This document shows, piece after piece, positions 31,602-38,953 of a DNA stretch of 64,000 nt; the stretch's first letter is position 1; each line of letters starts with the position of its first letter. The DNA is from Clostridium sp. CAG:354_28_25 (GTDB lineage Bacteria; Bacillota; Clostridia; TANB77; CAG-508): NCBI GenBank assembly GCA_001915925.1, contig MNRL01000017.1:30248-94247 (forward strand), read 5' to 3'. The translations under genes were made by a program, and so were the position numbers. The notes under the pieces were generated by a model that worked only from the letters and a program-made list of their open reading frames with translations, was not told where the DNA came from and ran no database searches.

Positions 31602-31669
31602 AAAAATCACTATGTGATTTTTGCATCTTTAAGCTGTAACATTAAAAAATATCTTCGATATTTTTTAAT
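31602..31669 (-). repeat. Two tandem hairpins between rplN and rplX, terminator-like
   Basis: ATTAAAAAATATC/GATATTTTTTAAT (31641-31669, 13 bp, 3-nt loop) begins 7 nt after the rplN stop. Next on the minus strand comes AAAAATCAC/GTGATTTTT (31602-31622), whose 3' arm ends in six T. The second looks like a weak intrinsic terminator inside the spc operon and may lower expression of the genes from rplX on. The rest of the 183-nt gap shows nothing clear. Confidence 0.6.
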
Positions 31670-31676
31670 TAACAAC

Positions 31677-32045
31677 TTAAAGAACTTCTGGAGCTAATGA
31701 TAAAATTTTCATATAGCTTTTATCTCTTAATTCTCTTGCAACAGGCCCAAATATACGTGTTCCTCTTGGGTTTCCATCTTCTTTTATAAGTACTGCTGCA
31801 TTTTCATCAAATCTTACATATGATCCGTCTGTTCTTTTTGTAGGTTTCTTTGTTCTAACTACAACTGCTTTAACAACATCACCTTTTTTTACTTGTCCTC
31901 CAGGTATTGCTGTCTTTACAGAAGCTACTATAACATCACCTATTTTAGCATATTTTCTATATGAACCACCTAAACATCTAATACACATAATTTCTCTTGC
32001 ACCAGTGTTATCAGCAACTTTTAATATAGTTTGTTGTTGTACCAT
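31677..32045 (-). CDS. rplN: Ribosomal protein L14
   Basis: 122 residues. Forms an intersubunit bridge with 16S rRNA. MVQQQTILKVADNTGAREIM, the GGSYRKYAKIGDVIVASVK stretch and RGTRIFGPVARELRDKSYMK are conserved. GGAGG precedes the ATG. Standard place between rpsQ and rplX. Confidence 0.98.
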   Translation of the reverse strand: MVQQQTILKVADNTGAREIMCIRCLGGSYRKYAKIGDVIVASVKTAIPGGQVKKGDVVKAVVVRTKKPTKRTDGSYVRFDENAAVLIKEDGNPRGTRIFGPVARELRDKSYMKILSLAPEVL

Positions 32046-32079
32046 GTTAATTAGTACCTCCTTTTCCTTCTATAATAAG

Positions 32080-32343
32080 TTATTTTATAACTGCTTTTTC
32101 GATAACTTCAACTAATCTCCATCTTTTATCTTTAGAAAGTGGTCTAGTTTCCATTACTCTTACTCTATCTCCAATTTGACATTCGTTATTTTCATCATGT
32201 GCTTTTAATTTATATGTTTTCTTAACGAATTTTCCATATTTTTTATGTTTTTCACTAGTTTCAACTGCAACAACGATTGTTTTATCCATTTTATTAGATA
32301 CAACTGTTCCAACTAAAACTTTACGAAGATTTCTTTCTTCCAT
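32080..32343 (-). CDS. rpsQ: Ribosomal protein S17
   Basis: 87 residues. OB-fold protein of the small-subunit body. LRKVLVGTVVSNKMDKTIVV and VRVMETRPLSKDKRWRLVEV are conserved. AAGGAG lies before the ATG. Standard place between rpmC and rplN. Confidence 0.98.
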   Translation of the reverse strand: MEERNLRKVLVGTVVSNKMDKTIVVAVETSEKHKKYGKFVKKTYKLKAHDENNECQIGDRVRVMETRPLSKDKRWRLVEVIEKAVIK

Positions 32344-32358
32344 TAGAACTTCTCCTTT

Positions 32359-32565
32359 CTAAGCATTTTTGCTTTCAGCTATTTTTCTTTCTGTTAAAAC
32401 TGTATTTATTCTTGCTATGTCTTTTCTTACTTCTTTTATTCTCATTGGATTATCTAATCCATGTGTAGCTAAACTAAATCTTAATTTGAATAATTCTGTT
32501 TTTAATTCAGATAATTCTTTTTCTAGTTCTGGTGAAGACATTTCCTTAATTTTACTAATCTTCAT
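32359..32565 (-). CDS. rpmC: Ribosomal protein L29
   Basis: 68 residues from the ATG at 32565; a GTG three codons upstream overlaps the ribosome site GGTGGG and is unlikely. Near the exit tunnel, a docking site for trigger factor and SRP. MKISKIKEMSSPELEKELSE and LKTELFKLRFSLATHGLDNP are diagnostic. It overlaps the end of rplP by 11 nt, so the two are coupled. Confidence 0.97.
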   Translation of the reverse strand: MKISKIKEMSSPELEKELSELKTELFKLRFSLATHGLDNPMRIKEVRKDIARINTVLTERKIAESKNA

Positions 32566-32998
32566 TGCTATCACCCACCTTATCTTCAGATTCTCTTGCC
32601 ACGAATTTACATTTTACTGATAATTTATTCATAGCTAGTCTTAAAGCTTCTCTTGCTGTTGCTTCAGGAACTCCAGCTATTTCGAACATAACTCTTCCTG
32701 GTTTTACTGGAGCTACATAATATTCTACAGCACCTTTACCTTTACCACCACGAGTTCCGGCTGGTTTACTTGTAATAGGTTTGTCTGGGAATATTTTTAT
32801 CCAAACTTTTCCACCTCTTTTGATATAACGTGTCATAGCAATACGTGCTGCTTCTATTTGATTTCCTGTTATTAATCCAGCTTCTAATGTTTGAATTCCA
32901 TATTCTCCGTTTGTTACTTTTGTTCCTCTTGTTGCTTTTCCTCTATTTCTACCTTTTTGTTGTTTTCTGTATTTTGTTCTTTTTGGCATTAATGGCAT
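32555..32998 (-). CDS. rplP: Ribosomal protein L16
   Basis: 147 residues. Positions the A-site tRNA in the large subunit. MPKRTKYRKQQKGRNRGKAT and KPAGTRGGKGKGAVEYYVAP are diagnostic. Its ATG overlaps the rpsC stop (TAATG), with GGAGGAG inside the end of rpsC. Standard place in the S10 operon. Confidence 0.98.
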   Translation of the reverse strand: MPLMPKRTKYRKQQKGRNRGKATRGTKVTNGEYGIQTLEAGLITGNQIEAARIAMTRYIKRGGKVWIKIFPDKPITSKPAGTRGGKGKGAVEYYVAPVKPGRVMFEIAGVPEATAREALRLAMNKLSVKCKFVARESEDKVGDSNED

Positions 32999-33657
32999 TA
33001 TTGCTCTCCTCCTTCCACGTTTTTCTTAGTTGGAAGAACTTCTCCTTTATAAATCCAAACTTTTACACCAACTTTTCCATATGTTGTATCTGCTTCTGCA
33101 AATCCATAGTCAATGTCAGCTCTTAAAGTTTGAAGTGGTATAGTACCATCTTTGTAGAACTCTGTTCTAGCCATGTCAGCTCCACCTAATCTTCCAGAGC
33201 ATGCTGTTTTGATTCCTTGAGCTCCTGCTCTCATTGTTTTTTGCATACATTGTTTCATAGCTCTTCTGAATGAAATTCTTCTCTCTAATTGTCCTGCAAT
33301 ATTTTCTGCAACTAATTGCGCATCTAAATCTACATTTTTAACTTCAACTATATTTAAGTTTACAGTTTTTCCTATCATTTTTTGTAATTCTTCTTTTAAT
33401 GTTTCAACTAAATTTCCACCTTTACCGATAACTAAACCTGGTTTAGCTGTGTAAACGCTTACTTTAACAAATTTAGCTGTTCTTTCTATTTCAATTTTAG
33501 AAATTCCACTTGCATATAATTTTTTCTTTAATACTTTACGAATGTTGTAATCTTCTACAAGGTAATCGCCAAAGTTTTTAGAATCAGCATACCATTTTGA
33601 ATCCCAGTTTTTGATTACTCCAACTCTTACACCATGTGGATTAACTTTTTGTCCCAT
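32998..33657 (-). CDS. rpsC: Ribosomal protein S3
   Basis: 219 residues from the ATG at 33657 (MGQKVNPHGVRVG), which has GGAGG 9 nt upstream; an ATG ten codons earlier lies inside the end of rplV and is unlikely. Part of the mRNA entry helicase. The KH domain KPGLVIGKGGNLVETLKEEL and SGRLGGADMARTEFYKDG are conserved. Confidence 0.98.
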   Translation of the reverse strand: MGQKVNPHGVRVGVIKNWDSKWYADSKNFGDYLVEDYNIRKVLKKKLYASGISKIEIERTAKFVKVSVYTAKPGLVIGKGGNLVETLKEELQKMIGKTVNLNIVEVKNVDLDAQLVAENIAGQLERRISFRRAMKQCMQKTMRAGAQGIKTACSGRLGGADMARTEFYKDGTIPLQTLRADIDYGFAEADTTYGKVGVKVWIYKGEVLPTKKNVEGGEQ

Positions 33658-33676
33658 TTCTAAAATTCCTCCTCTC

Positions 33677-34036
33677 TTAATCTTCACATTCTCTTAATAC
33701 TATTGTTATATGTGTTGTTCTTTTTCTAATTCTTACTGCTGAACCTTTTGCAGCTGGTCTAATTCTTTTTAGAGTTGGACCTTGGTTCGCATAGATTTCA
33801 GATATATATAATTTTTCATGACTCATATCATGATTATTTTCTGCATTTGCAATTGCTGATTTTAATAACTTTTCTAGTATTGGTGATGATGCTTTAGGTG
33901 TAAATTTCATTATAGCTAATGCTTCATCAACATTTTTACCTCTTACTAAATCTGCAACAATTTTAACTTTTCTAGCTGATATTCTAGCAAATTTTAATTG
34001 TGCTCTTGCTTCTTTAATTGCTTCTTGCTCTTGCAT
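33677..34036 (-). CDS. rplV: Ribosomal protein L22
   Basis: 119 residues. Lines the exit tunnel; its loop is a macrolide-resistance site. ARAQLKFARISARKVKIVAD, then LVRGKNVDEALAIMKF and PTLKRIRPAAKGSAVRIRKR with TTHITIVL are conserved. GGAGGG precedes the ATG. Standard place between rpsS and rpsC. Confidence 0.98.
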   Translation of the reverse strand: MQEQEAIKEARAQLKFARISARKVKIVADLVRGKNVDEALAIMKFTPKASSPILEKLLKSAIANAENNHDMSHEKLYISEIYANQGPTLKRIRPAAKGSAVRIRKRTTHITIVLRECED

Positions 34037-34055
34037 TATTTTCCCTCCTTGTTAT

Positions 34056-34337
34056 TTATTTCTTAACTGTAGATTTCTTATCTCCAGCGTGACCTTTAAA
34101 AGTTCTTGTAGGAGCGAATTCTCCTAATTTATGACCTATCATTTCTTCTGTTAAATAAACAGGTACATGTTTTCTACCATCATGAACTGCTATTGTATGT
34201 CCAACCATTTGAGGATATATAGTAGAAGCTCTTGACCATGTTTTTAATACTTCTTTTTTTCCTGTTTCATTCATTTCTTCTATTCTCTTTAGAAGTTTTT
34301 CTTGTACATAAGGTTTCTTTTTGCTTGATCTTGACAT
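34056..34337 (-). CDS. rpsS: Ribosomal protein S19
   Basis: 93 residues. Head protein paired with S13. MSRSSKKKPYVQEKLLKRIE and FAPTRTFKGHAGDKKSTVKK are diagnostic. GGAGGG precedes the ATG. Standard place between rplB and rplV. Confidence 0.98.
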   Translation of the reverse strand: MSRSSKKKPYVQEKLLKRIEEMNETGKKEVLKTWSRASTIYPQMVGHTIAVHDGRKHVPVYLTEEMIGHKLGEFAPTRTFKGHAGDKKSTVKK

Positions 34338-34360
34338 TTATTTATTTCCCTCCTTTAAGA

Positions 34361-35188
34361 CTATTTTCTTCTCTTAACTATGAATTTATTTGATAATTTC
34401 TTTTTATTTCTTGTCTTGTATCCAAGTGCTGGTTTACCCCAAGGTGTTAATGGTCCTGCGTGTCCTACTGGTGCTCTACCTTCACCACCACCATGTGGGT
34501 GATCTACTGGGTTCATAACAGATCCTCTAACTTGTGGTCTCCATCCCATGTGTCTCTTTCTACCAGCTTTACCAATTTTAATTGTATCATGTTCAGCATT
34601 TCCAACTGTTCCAATTGTAGCTCTACATCTTGTTAAGATTAATCTCATTTCTCCTGAAGGAAGTCTTACGTGTGCATATTTACCTTCTTTTGCCATAAGT
34701 TGTGCTTCTTGACCAGCACTTCTTACTAATTTTCCACCTTGTCCTGGATTTAATTCTATATTGTGAATCATTGTACCTACTGGTATAGATTCGATTGGCA
34801 TACAGTTACCTGGTTTGATATCTACTTTAGCTCCAGATACAACTTTGTCTCCATCTTTTAATCCTAAAGGTGCTAAGATATATGCTTTTGTTCCATCTTC
34901 ATATTGAATTAAAGCTATATTTGCACTTCTGTTTGGATCATATTCGATTCCTATAACTGTTGCTGTCATATCGTCTTTTATACGTTTAAAATCTATTATT
35001 CTATATTTTTGTCTGTTTCCTCCACCTTGATGTCTAACAGTAATTCTACCATATGAGTTTCTTCCTGCTTTTTCTTTTTTCTTTGCTAATAAAGATTTTT
35101 CTGGTGTCTTTTTTGTTATTTCATCAAATGCAGAAACTGTCATGTTTCTTCTTGATGGTGTATATGCTTTAAATCTTTTAACTGCCAT
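34361..35188 (-). CDS. rplB: Ribosomal protein L2
   Basis: 275 residues. Needed for subunit joining and the peptidyl-transferase centre. MAVKRFKAYTPSRRNMTVSA, GGGNRQKYRIIDFKR and the active-region GSVMNPVDHPHGGGEGRAPV (with the conserved His) are intact. AAAGG precedes the ATG. The 190-nt gap to rplW upstream holds copy A of the dispersed hairpin and further small stems (35217-35239, 35260-35273). Confidence 0.98.
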   Translation of the reverse strand: MAVKRFKAYTPSRRNMTVSAFDEITKKTPEKSLLAKKKEKAGRNSYGRITVRHQGGGNRQKYRIIDFKRIKDDMTATVIGIEYDPNRSANIALIQYEDGTKAYILAPLGLKDGDKVVSGAKVDIKPGNCMPIESIPVGTMIHNIELNPGQGGKLVRSAGQEAQLMAKEGKYAHVRLPSGEMRLILTRCRATIGTVGNAEHDTIKIGKAGRKRHMGWRPQVRGSVMNPVDHPHGGGEGRAPVGHAGPLTPWGKPALGYKTRNKKKLSNKFIVKRRK

Positions 35189-35338
35189 TTTAAATTTTCC
35201 TTTCTTAATTTATATTTGTAGATTTTTTCCTGCTCTACATACAGATATTCTTTATTATCCTGGTGCTTTCCAGATAGTTTTCTTTTGATTGTAATCTATA
35301 TAACTTACTTGAACATACTCTCTCTTCGTTCGATTATA

Positions 35339-35377
35339 AAGTTATCTGTAGCTCACTTCGTTTCGCACAGCTAACTT
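35339..35377. repeat. S10-region hairpin element, copy A (rplW-rplB gap)
   Basis: The outer arms are AAGTTA (35339-35344) and TAACTT (35372-35377), the inner arms CTGT and ACAG, and the top reads GCTCACTTCGTTTCGC. Identical over all 39 nt to copy C (37647-37685) and related to copy B (37034-37072). It starts right after the rplW stop codon on the minus strand. The small TATAC stem that precedes copies B and C is not recognisable here. Confidence 0.85.
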
Positions 35378-35378
35378 T

Positions 35379-35726
35379 TTAAGCTCCCATAAATTCATCA
35401 ATAGAATCTTTATATTTCTTAGATATTTTTGCTTGTTTTCCACCTTTTGCTAAATATGTTTTTTGTTCTGGATTTGTATCTATTGTAACAATAGCTTTTT
35501 TCCAGTCAGATGTTTTTCCAACATATCTTCCCATTCTTTTTTGTTTTCCACTTACATTCATAGTATTAACTTTTAATACTTTAACTTCGAAAAGTTTTTC
35601 AACAGCATTTTTAATATCTATTTTTGTAGCTTTTGGATTTACTTCAAAGGTATACTTTCCTTCATTTAGTCCATCATTACTTTTTTCAGTAATGATTGGA
35701 GCAATTATTATTTCTTCTGGTCTCAT
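35379..35726 (-). CDS. rplW: Ribosomal protein L23
   Basis: 115 residues. Tunnel-exit protein. MRPEEIIIAPIITEKSNDGL, YTFEVNPKATKIDIKNAVEK and KVNTMNVSGKQKRMGRYVGK are conserved. A lysine-rich tail of about 15 residues (KQAKISKKYKDSIDEFMGA) extends past the usual end. Its ATG overlaps the rplD stop (TAATG), so translation is coupled. Confidence 0.97.
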   Translation of the reverse strand: MRPEEIIIAPIITEKSNDGLNEGKYTFEVNPKATKIDIKNAVEKLFEVKVLKVNTMNVSGKQKRMGRYVGKTSDWKKAIVTIDTNPEQKTYLAKGGKQAKISKKYKDSIDEFMGA

Positions 35727-36349
35727 TATGCGTACACCTCCTCTAATTTCTTAACAGCATCTAGAGTTACAACTAGTTTATTATATTTTAATAAATCATA
35801 AACATTTATTGTATTTACTAATGTTGTTTTTACATTTTTGATGTTTCTTGCTGATTTTTGAACGTTTTCATTTCTTTCTGGTAATAAGATTAGTGTTTTT
35901 CCTTCTACTTTTAAGTTTGCTAAAGTTTTAACCATAGCTTGTGTTTTTATTTCTTTCATTTCTGCTTTGTCTAAAACAACTAAATTGTTTTCTAAAACTT
36001 TTGAACTTAATACTGAACGTATTGCTAATCTTCTTTCTTTTTTATTAACAGTATATTTGTATGAACGAGGTCTTGGTCCTAATGCTATTCCACCTTTTAC
36101 CCATTGTGGTGCTCTTATAGAACCTTGTCTTGCTCTACCTGTTCCTTTTTGTCTCCATGGTTTTCTACCACCACCAGATACTTCTGATCTTGTTTTTGTA
36201 CTTTGTGTTCCTTGTCTTTGGTTAGCTAAGTAATTGACTAATACACTATGTACTACTGCTTCATTTGGTTCAATTCCAAATACATTATCGTTTAATTCTA
36301 CATCGCTAACTTTTTTACCTTCCATATTATATACATCTATTTTAGGCAT
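35726..36349 (-). CDS. rplD: Ribosomal protein L4
   Basis: 207 residues. Its long loop reaches into the exit tunnel (RSEVSGGGRKPWRQKGTGRA, RQGSIRAPQWVKGG); in some bacteria L4 also represses the S10 operon. The N-terminus MPKIDVYNMEGKKVSDVELN and C-terminal NVYDLLKYNKLVVTLDAVKK are standard. GGAGG precedes the ATG. The long leader ahead of rpsJ would be the place for autogenous control, but no known L4 motif is recognised. Confidence 0.98.
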   Translation of the reverse strand: MPKIDVYNMEGKKVSDVELNDNVFGIEPNEAVVHSVLVNYLANQRQGTQSTKTRSEVSGGGRKPWRQKGTGRARQGSIRAPQWVKGGIALGPRPRSYKYTVNKKERRLAIRSVLSSKVLENNLVVLDKAEMKEIKTQAMVKTLANLKVEGKTLILLPERNENVQKSARNIKNVKTTLVNTINVYDLLKYNKLVVTLDAVKKLEEVYA

Positions 36350-36367
36350 TGTACTTTTCCTCCCTTC

Positions 36368-37003
36368 CTATTTACATGATTTTACGCTTGATTTTATTTT
36401 TAGGATAGCTCCTTTTGGTCCTGGAACGCTTCCTTTTACTAATAATACATTTTTATCCATATCAACTTTGATTATTTCTAAGTTTTGGATTGTTATTTTT
36501 TGTACACCCATGTGTCCTGGTAATTTTTTACCTTTAAATACTCTACCTGGTGTAGATGTTGATCCCATTGAACCTGGTCTTCTATGATACATAGAACCAT
36601 GCCCCATTGGTCCTCTGTGTTGTCCATGTCTTTTGATAACACCTTGGAATCCTTTTCCTTTTGATATTCCTTGAACATCAACTTTTTCACCTTGTTCAAA
36701 TGTATCAGCTTTTACTTCATCTCCAACTTTTACATTTTGAACATCGTCTAATCTGAATTCTCTTAAATGTTTTTTTGCTTCAACATTTGCTTTTGCAAAA
36801 TGTCCAGCTTGTGGTTTGTTTACTTTGTGAGATTTTACTTCTCCAAATCCTAATTGGATAGCATTGTATCCATCTGTTTCTACTGTTTTAACTTGTGCTA
36901 CTACACAAGGTCCAGCTTCTATAACTGTTACTGGAATGATCATACCTTTTTCATCAAATATTTGTGTCATTCCAACTTTTTTTCCTATTAATCCTTTACT
37001 CAT
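36368..37003 (-). CDS. rplC: Ribosomal protein L3
   Basis: 211 residues. Early 23S rRNA binder near the peptidyl-transferase centre. MSKGLIGKKVGMTQIFDEKG and the loop GPMGHGSMYHRRPGSMGSTS with GKKLPGHMG are diagnostic. GGAGG precedes the ATG. The 132-nt gap to rpsJ holds copy B of the dispersed hairpin element. Confidence 0.98.
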   Translation of the reverse strand: MSKGLIGKKVGMTQIFDEKGMIIPVTVIEAGPCVVAQVKTVETDGYNAIQLGFGEVKSHKVNKPQAGHFAKANVEAKKHLREFRLDDVQNVKVGDEVKADTFEQGEKVDVQGISKGKGFQGVIKRHGQHRGPMGHGSMYHRRPGSMGSTSTPGRVFKGKKLPGHMGVQKITIQNLEIIKVDMDKNVLLVKGSVPGPKGAILKIKSSVKSCK

Positions 37004-37016
37004 TTTTCTTTCCTCC

Positions 37017-37072
37017 TATACGTTTCACCGTATAAGTTATTCGTAGCTCGCTACGCTTCGCACGACTAACTT
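37017..37072. repeat. S10-region double hairpin element, copy B (rpsJ-rplC gap)
   Basis: Hairpin 1: TATACG (37017-37022) with CGTATA (37029-37034). Hairpin 2: AAGTTA (37034-37039) with TAACTT (37067-37072), containing TCGT/ACGA (minus strand) where copies A and C have CTGT/ACAG. The paired changes keep the stem, and hairpin 1 varies the same way (TATACG/CGTATA here, TATACAG/CTGTATA in copy C). No T-run follows. It lies just upstream of the rplC ribosome site. Confidence 0.85.
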
Positions 37073-37135
37073 AACTATTGGCTAATTACATTTTACTTAG
37101 TAACTAGCTTGGCTTCGTTATTTTTTTATTATTTT

Positions 37136-37465
37136 TTATAATTTTATTTCTATATCAACACCTGCTGGTAATTCTAACTTCATTAAGTTATCAACAGTTT
37201 TTTGTGTTGGATAAAGAATATCGATAACTCTCTTATGTGTTCTCATTTCAAATTGTTCTCTTGAATCTTTATATTTGTGTGGAGAACGTAAGATTGTTAC
37301 AACTTCTTTTTGTGTTGGAAGTGGAATTGGTCCTGAAACTTTTGCTCCTGTTTTTTTAGCAGTATCTACTATCTTTTCAGCAGACTGATCTAAAATAACA
37401 TGATCATAAGCTTTTAACCTTATTCTTATTTTTTCGCTTCCTACCATTTGATTTGTTGTTGCCAT
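37136..37465 (-). CDS. rpsJ: Ribosomal protein S10
   Basis: 109 residues. Head protein and transcription antitermination factor NusE. KIRIRLKAYDHVILDQSAEK and LPTQKEVVTILRSPHKYKDS are conserved, with THKRVIDILYP following. A short N-terminal extension (MATTNQMVGS) precedes the usual start. GGAGGG lies before the ATG. First gene of the S10-spc-alpha operon, behind a leader of about 325 nt. Confidence 0.98.
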   Translation of the reverse strand: MATTNQMVGSEKIRIRLKAYDHVILDQSAEKIVDTAKKTGAKVSGPIPLPTQKEVVTILRSPHKYKDSREQFEMRTHKRVIDILYPTQKTVDNLMKLELPAGVDIEIKL

Positions 37466-37543
37466 AGTATAATTTCCCTCCTTAAAATATTTAAATGTAC
37501 CTAGGCAAGTTTAAACGCACCCTGGTGTTTTGTAAAACCTCAA

Positions 37544-37578
37544 TATAAAAACCCAAGTTGGCATGATTATCTTGGGAT
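37544..37578 (-). terminator. Attenuator-like terminator in the S10 operon leader
   Basis: On the minus strand CCCAAG (37576-37571) pairs with CTTGGG (37557-37552) across a 13-nt loop, followed by TTTTTATATT. It lies about 80 nt upstream of the rpsJ ATG, inside the leader that starts near 37789. The stem is short (6 bp, 7 with an end pair). Confidence 0.6.
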
Positions 37579-37628
37579 AAGTGCATTATGTATTTTATAG
37601 CTCGTGCTTAATGCTCTACTGATTTTCT

Positions 37629-37685
37629 TATACAGCTTCACTGTATAAGTTATCTGTAGCTCACTTCGTTTCGCACAGCTAACTT
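37629..37685. repeat. S10-region double hairpin element, copy C (S10 leader)
   Basis: Hairpin 1: TATACAG (37629-37635) with CTGTATA (37641-37647). Hairpin 2: AAGTTA (37647-37652) with TAACTT (37680-37685), identical to copy A. Lies in the transcribed leader of the S10 operon, between a six-codon leader reading frame and the attenuator-like terminator. Confidence 0.85.
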
Positions 37686-37700
37686 AACTTACCGCCCGGT

Positions 37701-37721
37701 CTAAGCCAAGACATACTCCAT
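37701..37721 (-). CDS. Possible six-codon leader peptide MEYVLA
   Basis: ATG (37721-37719) followed by five codons and TAG, with a strong GGAGGG site 7 nt upstream. It lies near the 5' end of the S10 operon leader, about 70 nt after the predicted start of transcription. A ribosome stalling or terminating here could influence the hairpins downstream. Such a short frame can be chance; the good ribosome site is the main support. Confidence 0.35.
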   Translation of the reverse strand: MEYVLA

Positions 37722-37795
37722 AGAAGTTCCCTCCAAACCTACGTATTGTAAGCTTGTAGCCACATTCTACTTCATCGCTAATCTCATGCCCAATT

Positions 37796-37824
37796 ATTAT
37801 ACAACGCATACGCCCGCAAGTCAA
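37796..37824 (-). promoter_or_regulatory. Promoter of the S10-spc-alpha operon
   Basis: On the minus strand TTGACT (37824-37819), a 17-nt G+C-rich spacer and a perfect TATAAT (37801-37796). Transcription should start near 37789, leaving a 5' leader of about 325 nt before rpsJ. Strong match, as expected for ribosomal genes. Confidence 0.88.
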
Positions 37825-37863
37825 TAGATATTTGTAATATTTTTGTAATTTTTTAATTTAATT

Positions 37864-37902
37864 AAAAATAGGTATAAGATTTTTTATCTTATACCTATTT
37901 TT
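37864..37902. terminator. Strong terminator after ldh
   Basis: AAAAATAGGTATAAGAT (37864-37880) and ATCTTATACCTATTTTT (37886-37902) form a perfect 17-bp stem with a 5-nt loop; A- and T-runs on both sides. It isolates ldh from the S10 promoter just downstream. Confidence 0.93.
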
Positions 37903-37906
37903 TAGA

Positions 37907-38860
37907 TTATCCTTTTATAACTTTATCTATTTCACCTTTCATAGACATTAATGTTTCACAACTCTTATCGAATTTTGCTTTTTCGTCACCTTCTAAAGGT
38001 AATTCTAATACTTCTCTTGCACCTTTTCTATTTATAATTGTTGGAACACCAATATATAGTCCTTCATGACCATATTCACCTTTTAAATATGTTGATACTG
38101 TCATTATTTCATTTTGGTCATTTAATATAGCTTTTATTATTTTTGTTAGACCTAAACCAATTCCATAATATGTTGCTTTCTTTCTATTTATAATTTCATA
38201 AGCTGCTTGTTGTACTTCTGTATATATTTTATCTAAATCTGACATAGGATGTTTATTATCTTTCATGATTTCTGCCATTTTTTTGCATCCTACATTAGCA
38301 TGGTTCCATGGAACAAATGATGAATCACCATGTTCTCCCATTATATATGCATGTACATTTTTACTAGAAACTTTTAAATATTTTCCTATTAAATATCTTA
38401 ATCTAGCTGTATCTAAAACTGTTCCTGAACCAATAACTTTTGAACTATCAAATCCAGATACTTCTCTTACTACATATGTCATTAAATCTACTGGATTACT
38501 TGCAATTAAAAATATTCCTTTAAATCCGCTAGCAACTACGCTTTCTGTAATTTCTTTCATTATTTTAGCATTTGCAGAAGCTAAATCTAATCTTGTTTGT
38601 CCTGGTTTTTGACTTAGTCCAGCTGTTATTACTACTATGTTAGCATCTTTACATTCATCATAATCTCCAGCTTTAATAATCATGTCATTTGGAGCACAAG
38701 GCATACCATGTGCTAAATCCATTGCTTCCCCTTCAGCTTTATCCTTTAACACATCAATTAATACTAATTCATTAATTCCTCCTTGATTTAATAAAGAATA
38801 AGCCATACTCATTCCAACAAAACCTGTTCCTACTAATACAATTTTTCTTTTATCAACCAT
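37907..38860 (-). CDS. ldh: L-lactate dehydrogenase
   Basis: 317 residues. Reduces pyruvate to L-lactate with NADH at the end of fermentation. Rossmann motif KIVLVGTGFVGMSMAYSLL, substrate-specificity Gln in TAGLSQKPGQTRLDL (Arg would mean malate dehydrogenase), and the catalytic MGEHGDSSFVPW with its His. ASNPVDLMTYV is conserved. It has its own promoter (38902-38931) with a palindrome in the spacer. Stands alone between the S10 operon and a J-domain gene. Confidence 0.96.
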   Translation of the reverse strand: MVDKRKIVLVGTGFVGMSMAYSLLNQGGINELVLIDVLKDKAEGEAMDLAHGMPCAPNDMIIKAGDYDECKDANIVVITAGLSQKPGQTRLDLASANAKIMKEITESVVASGFKGIFLIASNPVDLMTYVVREVSGFDSSKVIGSGTVLDTARLRYLIGKYLKVSSKNVHAYIMGEHGDSSFVPWNHANVGCKKMAEIMKDNKHPMSDLDKIYTEVQQAAYEIINRKKATYYGIGLGLTKIIKAILNDQNEIMTVSTYLKGEYGHEGLYIGVPTIINRKGAREVLELPLEGDEKAKFDKSCETLMSMKGEIDKVIKG

Positions 38861-38901
38861 ATTAAAAACTTCCTTTCTCTTTTTTATCTTTCCAGTCTAA
38901 T

Positions 38902-38931
38902 ATTATACACTTAATACTAAGTATCTGTCAA
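38902..38931 (-). promoter_or_regulatory. ldh promoter with a palindrome between -35 and -10
   Basis: On the minus strand TTGACA (38931-38926), an 18-nt spacer and TATAAT (38907-38902). The spacer contains the palindrome ATACTAAGTAT (38914-38924), a possible operator. It is not the TTGTGAA-type half-site expected for the redox regulator Rex. Confidence 0.8.
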
Positions 38932-38953
38932 ATTTTAATTTTTATTACAATTT

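Noticed and set aside
36493..36699. 68-codon minus-strand frame overlapping rplC
   Set aside because: Same strand but another frame inside the intact L3 gene; no ribosome site.
37605..37800. Possible known S10/L4 leader motif
   Set aside because: The leader is structured, but I could not match it to the Escherichia coli S10 leader or a Bacillus L4 leader; described as unassigned structure instead.
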